A DNA stretch of 64,000 bases, from contig JALHMT010000007.1 in assembly GCA_022843905.1 (NCBI GenBank), positions 62,001 to 126,000 on the forward strand. Direction: 5' to 3'. Below the pieces are notes generated by a model that saw only the letters and a list, made by a program, of their open reading frames with translations, had not been told where the DNA came from and did no database searches. The position numbers and the translations under genes were made by a program. The stretch comes from Rubrivivax sp. (GTDB taxonomy: Bacteria > Pseudomonadota > Gammaproteobacteria > Burkholderiales > Burkholderiaceae_C). Shown in pieces: positions 58,725-64,000 of the stretch (its first letter is position 1; each line of letters starts with the position of its first letter).

Positions 58725-60515
58725 ATGCCCCAGTACACCCCCCCGTTGCGCGACATGCAGTTCGTGCTGCACGAACTGCTCAAGGTCACGGAGACCCTGC
58801 GCACGCTGCCCCGTCACAAGGACATCGACGTCGACACCATCAACGCCGTGATCGAAGAGGGCGGCAAGTTTGCCGCCGAGGTGGCCTTTCCCCTGAACCT
58901 CAGCGGCGACCAGGAAGGCTGCACGCTGGACAAGAGCACACACGAAGTTCGCGCGCCGAAGGGTTTCAAGGAGGCCTATGCACGCTACGTCGAGGGCGGC
59001 TGGCCCAGCCTGAGCTGCGACCCGGCCTACGGCGGCCAGGGCCTGCCGGTGCTGCTGAACCAGTGCTTCTACGAGATGCTGAACTCGGCCAACCAGGCCT
59101 GGACCATGTACCCCGGTCTGTCGCACGGTGCGTACGAATGCCTGAAGGCCCATGGCACCGAGGCGCAAAAGGCCACCTATCTGCCCAAGTTGACCAGCGG
59201 CGAGTGGACCGGCACCATGTGCCTGACCGAGCCGCATTGCGGCACCGACCTCGGCCTGCTGCGCACCAAGGCCGAACCGCTGCCCGATGGCCAGTACAGG
59301 CTCAGCGGGCAGAAGATCTTCATCTCGGCCGGTGAGCACGATCTGGCGCCCAACATCATCCACCTGGTGCTGGCGAGGCTGCCCGACGCTCCGGCCGGCA
59401 GCAAGGGCATCTCGCTGTTCGTGGTGCCCAAGTACCTGGTGAATGCCGACGGATCGGTGGGCGAGCGCAATCCCATCTTCTGCGGCGCTCTGGAGCACAA
59501 GATGGGCATCCACGGCAATGCCACCTGCCAGATCAACCTCGACGGCGCCGTCGGCTCGCTGGTGGGCGAACCACACCGGGGACTGGCGGCGATGTTCGTG
59601 ATGATGAACGCCGCTCGACTGGGCGTGGGCAACCAGTCGCTCGGGTTGACCGAGGTGGCCTACCAGAACGCCGTGGCCTACGCCAAGGACCGCCTGCAGA
59701 TGCGCAGCCTGACGGGCCCCAAGGCCGCAGACAAGCCGGCCGACCCTATCATCGTGCACCCCGATGTGCGCAAGATGCTGCTCACGGCGCGTGCCTATGC
59801 CGAAGGCGGCCGCGCGCTGGCCATCTACATCTCGCTGCTGCTCGACCAGGAGATCGCCACCGAGGACGAGGACGAGCGCAAGGAGTGCGCCGACCTCGTG
59901 GCGCTGCTGACGCCGATCGTGAAGGCCTTCCTGACCGACAACGGCTGGATCGCCACCTCGCACTGCCAGCAGGTGTACGGCGGCCACGGCTACATCAAGG
60001 AATGGGGCATGGAGCAATACGTGCGCGATGCCCGCATCAACATGATCTACGAGGGCACCAACACCATCCAGTCGCTCGACCTGCTGGGCCGCAAGGTGCT
60101 GGGCGACAACGGCGCCAAGCTGAAGAAGTTCGGCCGCCTGATCGCCGAGTTCGTCGAGGAAGTGGGCGTGCGCGAGGACATGCAGGAGTTCGTCAACCCG
60201 CTGGCCGACCTGGGCGACAAGGTGACCAAGCTCACCACCGAACTGGGCATGAAGGCCATGCAGAACGCCGACGAGGTGGGCGGCGCCGCGGTGGACTACC
60301 TGCGCGTGCTGGGGCACCTGAGCTTCGCCTACCTGTTCGCCCGCATGGCGAAGATCGCGCTGGACAAGAAGGACTCCGGCGACCCCTTCTACACCGCCAA
60401 GCTGCATACGGCGCGCTTCTACTTCGCCAAGCTGCTGCCCGAGACGGCCGGCCTCATCCGCAGCGCGCGCAGCGGCGTGGCGCCGCTGATGGCGATGGAC
60501 GAAGCGCTGTTCTGA
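58725..60515 (+). CDS. Acyl-CoA dehydrogenase
   Basis: GTMCLTEPHCGTDLGLLRTKAEPLPDGQYRLSGQKIFISAGEHDLAPNIIHLVLARL...QQVYGGHGYIKEWGMEQYVRDARINMIYEGTNTIQSLDLLGRKVL. Confidence 0.96.
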   Translation: MPQYTPPLRDMQFVLHELLKVTETLRTLPRHKDIDVDTINAVIEEGGKFAAEVAFPLNLSGDQEGCTLDKSTHEVRAPKGFKEAYARYVEGGWPSLSCDPAYGGQGLPVLLNQCFYEMLNSANQAWTMYPGLSHGAYECLKAHGTEAQKATYLPKLTSGEWTGTMCLTEPHCGTDLGLLRTKAEPLPDGQYRLSGQKIFISAGEHDLAPNIIHLVLARLPDAPAGSKGISLFVVPKYLVNADGSVGERNPIFCGALEHKMGIHGNATCQINLDGAVGSLVGEPHRGLAAMFVMMNAARLGVGNQSLGLTEVAYQNAVAYAKDRLQMRSLTGPKAADKPADPIIVHPDVRKMLLTARAYAEGGRALAIYISLLLDQEIATEDEDERKECADLVALLTPIVKAFLTDNGWIATSHCQQVYGGHGYIKEWGMEQYVRDARINMIYEGTNTIQSLDLLGRKVLGDNGAKLKKFGRLIAEFVEEVGVREDMQEFVNPLADLGDKVTKLTTELGMKAMQNADEVGGAAVDYLRVLGHLSFAYLFARMAKIALDKKDSGDPFYTAKLHTARFYFAKLLPETAGLIRSARSGVAPLMAMDEALF

Positions 60516-60552
60516 CCCGCGTTCCCACCCTCAACAAAGACGGAGACAAGCC

Positions 60553-60987
60553 ATGACGATGAAGACCGTGTTCGCTGCCTTCTGCCTGATCGCCAGCAGT
60601 GCCGCATTCGCTCAGGCCACGCCGACCGGGGTGTGGAAGACCATCGACGACGAGACCAAGCAGGAGCGCTCGATCGTGCGCATCACCGAGGCCGGCGGCG
60701 CCCTCAGCGGCAAGATCGAGAAGCTGCTCGATCCGACCAAGCAGGACGCCAAGTGCGACAAGTGCACCGACTCGCGCAAGGACAAGCCGGTGATCGGCAT
60801 GACCATCATCGAAGGCGTGAAGAAGAACGCCGCAGATGATCACTGGGACGGCGGCACCATCCTCGACCCGAACAATGGCAAGACCTACAAGGTGCGCCTG
60901 ACGCCCAAGGACGGCGGCAAGGTGCTGGAAGTGCGCGGCTTCATCGGCCCCTTCTACCGCAACCAGATCTGGCAACGCGTCGAATGA
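60553..60987 (+). CDS. DUF2147 domain-containing exported protein
   Basis: Signal peptide MTMKTVFAAFCLIASSAAFAQA; TPTGVWKTIDDETKQERSIVRITEAGGALSGKIEKLLDP...GKTYKVRLTPKDGGKVLEVRGFIGPFYRNQIW. Confidence 0.92.
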   Translation: MTMKTVFAAFCLIASSAAFAQATPTGVWKTIDDETKQERSIVRITEAGGALSGKIEKLLDPTKQDAKCDKCTDSRKDKPVIGMTIIEGVKKNAADDHWDGGTILDPNNGKTYKVRLTPKDGGKVLEVRGFIGPFYRNQIWQRVE

Positions 60988-61001
60988 CGCCTGGAGAGAC
61001 C

Positions 61002-63401
61002 ATGAACCGATTCAATGTCCGCAAGGTCGCCGTGCTGGGCGCCGGCGTGATGGGCGCGCAGATCGCCGCGCACCTCGTCAACGTGCGAGTGCCCGTCATC
61101 CTGTTCGACCTGCCGGCCAAGGAAGGCCCGAAGAACGGCATCGTGAGCAAGGCCGTCGAAGGCCTGAAGAAGCTCAAGCCGGCGCCGCTGGGCGTGCCGG
61201 AGGAGGCCGCGCTGATCGAGCAGGCCAACTACGAGGAGCACCTGGACAGGCTGGGCGAGTGCGACCTGATCATCGAGGCCATCGCCGAGCGCATGGACTG
61301 GAAGCTCGACCTCTACCGCCGCATCGCGCCGGCGCTGGCGCCGCATGCCATCGTCGCCAGCAACACCTCGGGCCTGTCGATCACCACGCTGAGCGAAGCG
61401 CTGCCCGAGTCGATCAAGCCGCGCTTCTGCGGCATCCACTTCTTCAACCCGCCGCGCTACATGGCGCTGGTGGAGCTGATCGACACGCCGGCCACCACGC
61501 CCGAGGTGCTGGACCAGCTCGAGGCTTTCGTCACCACGGCGCTGGGCAAGGGCGTCGTGCGGGCCAAGGACACACCGAACTTCATCGCCAACCGCGTCGG
61601 CATCGCCGGCATGCTGGCGACGATCAAGGAAGCCGAGACCTTCGGGCTGGGCTACGACGTCGTCGATGACCTCACGGGCAAGAAGCTGGGGCGTGCCTCG
61701 TCAGGCACCTTCCGCACCGCCGACGTGGTGGGGCTGGACACCATGTCGCACGTCATCCGGACGCTGCAGGACAACCTGGGCGAAGGCAAGCGCATTGCCG
61801 ACCCGTTCGCGCCGATGTACGCCACGCCGCCGGTGCTGGGGCGCCTGATCGAGCAGGGCGCGCTGGGGCAGAAGAGTGGCGCCGGCTTCTACAAGAAGGT
61901 CGGCAAGGACATCCTGCGGCTCGACCCCGCCAAGGGCGACTACGTGCCGGCCGGCGGCAAGGCCGAGCCCTTGATCGATCGCATGCTGAAGAAGGCACCG
62001 GCCGAGCGGCTGAAGCTGCTGCGCGAGTCGAGCAACCCGCAGGCCCAGTTCCTGTGGGCCATTCTGCGCGACGGCTTCCACTACGCCGCCGTGCACCTGG
62101 CCGACATCGCCGAGAGCGCGCGCGACATCGACTTCGCGATGCGCTGGGGCTTCGGGGTGAAGCAGGGCCCCTTCGAGCTGTGGCAGGCGGCCGGCTGGCA
62201 GCAGGTGGCCGAGTGGGTGAAGGCCGACATCGACGCCGGCAAGGCCTTGAGCAGCGCACCCCTGCCGGCCTGGGTCTTCGATGGCCGCAGTGGCGTGCAC
62301 ACGCCCGAAGGTTCGTGGAGCCCGGCGAAGAACGCCTACATCCCCAGGCGCACGCTGCCGGTCTACCAGCGCCAGCACTTCCCCGAGGACGTGATCGGTG
62401 CGGGCGGTGTCGAGCCGCTGAAGAGCGGAACCGAGGTCTTCTCCAATGAGGAAGTGCGCGTCTGGACGCTGGACGGCGAGGTGCTCATCGCCAGCATCAC
62501 CGCCAAGCTGCACCTCATCAGCCCGACCGTGGCCGAGGGCCTGCAGGTGGCGCTGGACCGCGCCGAGGCCGGCTACAAGGGCCTGGTGATCTGGTCGCCC
62601 GACGACGTGTTCTCGGCCGGTGCGAACCTCGAGGCACTGATGCCGGTGTTCATGAAGAGCGGCGCCAAGGGCATCGCGCCCGAGCTGAAGAAGTTCCAGG
62701 ACTTCATGCTGCGCCTGCGCTACGCGCAGGTCCCGGTGATCAGCGCCGTCCGCGGCATCGCCCTGGGCGGCGGCTGCGAACTGGCGGTGTACTCCAGCCG
62801 GCGCGTGGCAGCGATGGAGTCGTACATGGGCCTGGTCGAGGTCGGCGTGGGCCTGGTGCCCGGCGCGGGCGGGCTGACCTACATCGCGCGCCGTGCCGCC
62901 GAAATGGCGTCGGCTGCCAATGCGGGCGCCGACATCCTGAAGTTCGTCACCGACGGCTTCACGAACGCAGCCATGGCCAAGGTGGGCACCAGCGCCATCG
63001 AATCGCGCAAGCTCGGCTACCTGCTGTGGAGCGACGTCATCGTGCCGCACAAGGACGAACTGCTCTTCGTCGCCACGCAGCAGGCCAGGGCGATGTTCGA
63101 CAGCGGCTACCGCCCGCCGGCCAGGACACCCTTCCCGGTGGCCGGCCGCAGCGCCATCGCCACCATCAAGGGGCAGCTGGCCAACATGCGGGATGGCGGC
63201 TTCATCAGCGCGCACGACTTTCACATCAGCGCCCTGATCGCCGATGTGGTGTGCGGGGGCGAAGTGGATGCCGGCTCGCTGGTGACGGAGGAGTACCTGA
63301 TGGCGCTGGAGCGCAAGCACTTCTGTTCGCTGCTGGAGAACCCCAAGAGCCAGGAACGCATCATGGGCATGCTGCAGACGGGCAAGCCTGTGAGGAACTG
63401 A
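61002..63401 (+). CDS. 3-hydroxyacyl-CoA dehydrogenase/enoyl-CoA hydratase (HAD N-terminal, crotonase C-terminal; FadN-like domain order)
   Basis: VRKVAVLGAGVMGAQIAAHLVNVRVPVILFDL...GIHFFNPPRYMALVELIDTP...GLVIWSPDDVFSAGANLEALMPVF...RGIALGGGCELAVYSSRRVAAMESYMGLVEVGVGLVPGAGG. Confidence 0.95.
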   Translation: MNRFNVRKVAVLGAGVMGAQIAAHLVNVRVPVILFDLPAKEGPKNGIVSKAVEGLKKLKPAPLGVPEEAALIEQANYEEHLDRLGECDLIIEAIAERMDWKLDLYRRIAPALAPHAIVASNTSGLSITTLSEALPESIKPRFCGIHFFNPPRYMALVELIDTPATTPEVLDQLEAFVTTALGKGVVRAKDTPNFIANRVGIAGMLATIKEAETFGLGYDVVDDLTGKKLGRASSGTFRTADVVGLDTMSHVIRTLQDNLGEGKRIADPFAPMYATPPVLGRLIEQGALGQKSGAGFYKKVGKDILRLDPAKGDYVPAGGKAEPLIDRMLKKAPAERLKLLRESSNPQAQFLWAILRDGFHYAAVHLADIAESARDIDFAMRWGFGVKQGPFELWQAAGWQQVAEWVKADIDAGKALSSAPLPAWVFDGRSGVHTPEGSWSPAKNAYIPRRTLPVYQRQHFPEDVIGAGGVEPLKSGTEVFSNEEVRVWTLDGEVLIASITAKLHLISPTVAEGLQVALDRAEAGYKGLVIWSPDDVFSAGANLEALMPVFMKSGAKGIAPELKKFQDFMLRLRYAQVPVISAVRGIALGGGCELAVYSSRRVAAMESYMGLVEVGVGLVPGAGGLTYIARRAAEMASAANAGADILKFVTDGFTNAAMAKVGTSAIESRKLGYLLWSDVIVPHKDELLFVATQQARAMFDSGYRPPARTPFPVAGRSAIATIKGQLANMRDGGFISAHDFHISALIADVVCGGEVDAGSLVTEEYLMALERKHFCSLLENPKSQERIMGMLQTGKPVRN

Positions 63402-63432
63402 CACATGGCGCTGTCGCTGCCCCCGCGTTCCT

Positions 63433-63468
63433 CCCTCTCCCGCTTGCGGGAGAGGGCTGGGGTGAGGG
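63433..63468 (-). repeat. REP-like 36-nt palindromic unit, left copy
   Basis: CCCTCTCCCGC-TT-GCGGGAGAGGG (perfect 11-bp stem) followed by CTGGGGTGAGGG; reverse complement differs from the right copy at 2 of 36 positions. Confidence 0.9.
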
Positions 63469-63854
63469 CTGGTGAACTTCGCCGCAACTCGACCGACGCA
63501 GAGAGCGTCCTTTGGCGTCATCTGCGCAATCGCCAGCTCGAAGGATTCAAGTTCCGCCGACAACACCCGATCGGGCCGTTCTTTGCCGACTTTGCCTGCA
63601 TCGAAGCAGGGCTGGTGATCGAACTCGACGGCGGGCAGCACTTCGAGCCGCAGGCTCAGGTGGCCGATCAGGAGCGTTCCAGGCGCATCAGCGCAGAAGG
63701 GTTCGCGGTCATGCGCTTCGACAATCGTCAGTTGCTGCAAGAGACAGAAGCGGTCCTGCACGCCATCAGAGCCCGGCTGCTGAGTCGACACCCTCACCCC
63801 AACCCTCTCCCGCAGGCGGGAGAGGGGGTTACATCCACAAGGAGCTCGACATGA
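63462..63854 (+). CDS. DUF559 (Vsr-like, PD-(D/E)XK) endonuclease domain protein
   Basis: ELRRNSTDAESVLWRHLRNRQLEGFKFRRQHPIGPFFADFACIEAGLVIELDGGQHFEPQAQVADQERSRRISAEGFAVMRFDNRQLLQETEAVLHAI; ORF runs from 63405 (ATG) or possible GTG 63462; reads through both REP units; stop overlaps the next ATG. Confidence 0.9.
   Translation: MRAGELRRNSTDAESVLWRHLRNRQLEGFKFRRQHPIGPFFADFACIEAGLVIELDGGQHFEPQAQVADQERSRRISAEGFAVMRFDNRQLLQETEAVLHAIRARLLSRHPHPNPLPQAGEGVTSTRSST
63791..63826 (+). repeat. REP-like 36-nt palindromic unit, right copy (inverted relative to left)
   Basis: CCCTCACCCCAA-CCCTCTCCCGC-AG-GCGGGAGAGGG. Confidence 0.9.
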
Positions 63855-64000
63855 GCAAGCAAGTTCAAGACGCCTACATCGTCGCCGCCACGCGCACGCC
63901 CATCGGCAAGTCCGGGCGCGGCTACTTCCGCAACACGCGGCCCGACGACCTGCTGGTGGCGGCCGTGAAGAGCGCGCTGGCGCAGGTGCCCTCGCTCGAC
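63851..64000 (+). CDS. fadA: Acetyl-CoA C-acyltransferase, N-terminal part (3' truncated by window edge)
   Basis: MSKQVQDAYIVAATRTPIGKSGRGYFRNTRPDDLLVAAVKSALAQVPSLD: thiolase N-terminus. Confidence 0.93.
   Translation, partial: MSKQVQDAYIVAATRTPIGKSGRGYFRNTRPDDLLVAAVKSALAQVPSLD

Noticed and set aside
63433-63826. CRISPR-like repeat pair
   Set aside because: Only two units in inverted orientation, 322 nt apart, enclosing a coding sequence; no spacer array or cas gene
1-64000. tRNA, rRNA, prophage or classical IS elements
   Set aside because: No tRNA cloverleaf, rRNA sequence, integrase, transposase or phage structural gene was recognised by reading; a tRNAscan/ISfinder run would be needed to exclude them formally

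Overview
The window is a dense, high-GC chromosomal segment of about 64 kb. Gene content and synteny point to a betaproteobacterium of order Burkholderiales, probably near the Rubrivivax/Leptothrix/Ideonella group (inference, no search run). Almost everything is core metabolism: the end of homogentisate catabolism (hmgA end, fahA), an ABC/DUF3299 locus, an M16 peptidase, rsmE, hemL/thiD, rubredoxin plus a Pil-Chp chemosensory cluster (pilG-pilH-pilI-pilJ-chpA) followed by a diguanylate cyclase, a TetR-controlled RND efflux operon, photolyase, yqgE-ruvX-pyrR-pyrB-pyrC'-plsC, gpmA, rhodanese-grxC-secB-gpsA, trmL, comF, a complete caa3-type cytochrome c oxidase/heme A cluster, rpoH, and a beta-oxidation operon. 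I saw no tRNA, rRNA, CRISPR array, prophage or classical IS element. The most interesting signals are: (1) a DUF559/Vsr-like nuclease ORF between fadB-like and fadA-like genes, bounded by two near-identical 36-nt REP-like units in inverted orientation and stop-start coupled to fadA; (2) a perfect CIRCE element upstream of rpoH; (3) a 'pyrC' whose zinc-binding HxH and HH motifs are gone, so a PyrC'/pseudo-dihydroorotase; (4) a diguanylate cyclase with intact GGEEF and I-site directly behind chpA; (5) a decayed long-chain acyl-CoA ligase remnant; (6) a second Sco-like CxxxC protein in the cox cluster. All coordinates were read by eye from the sequence and the ORF track.
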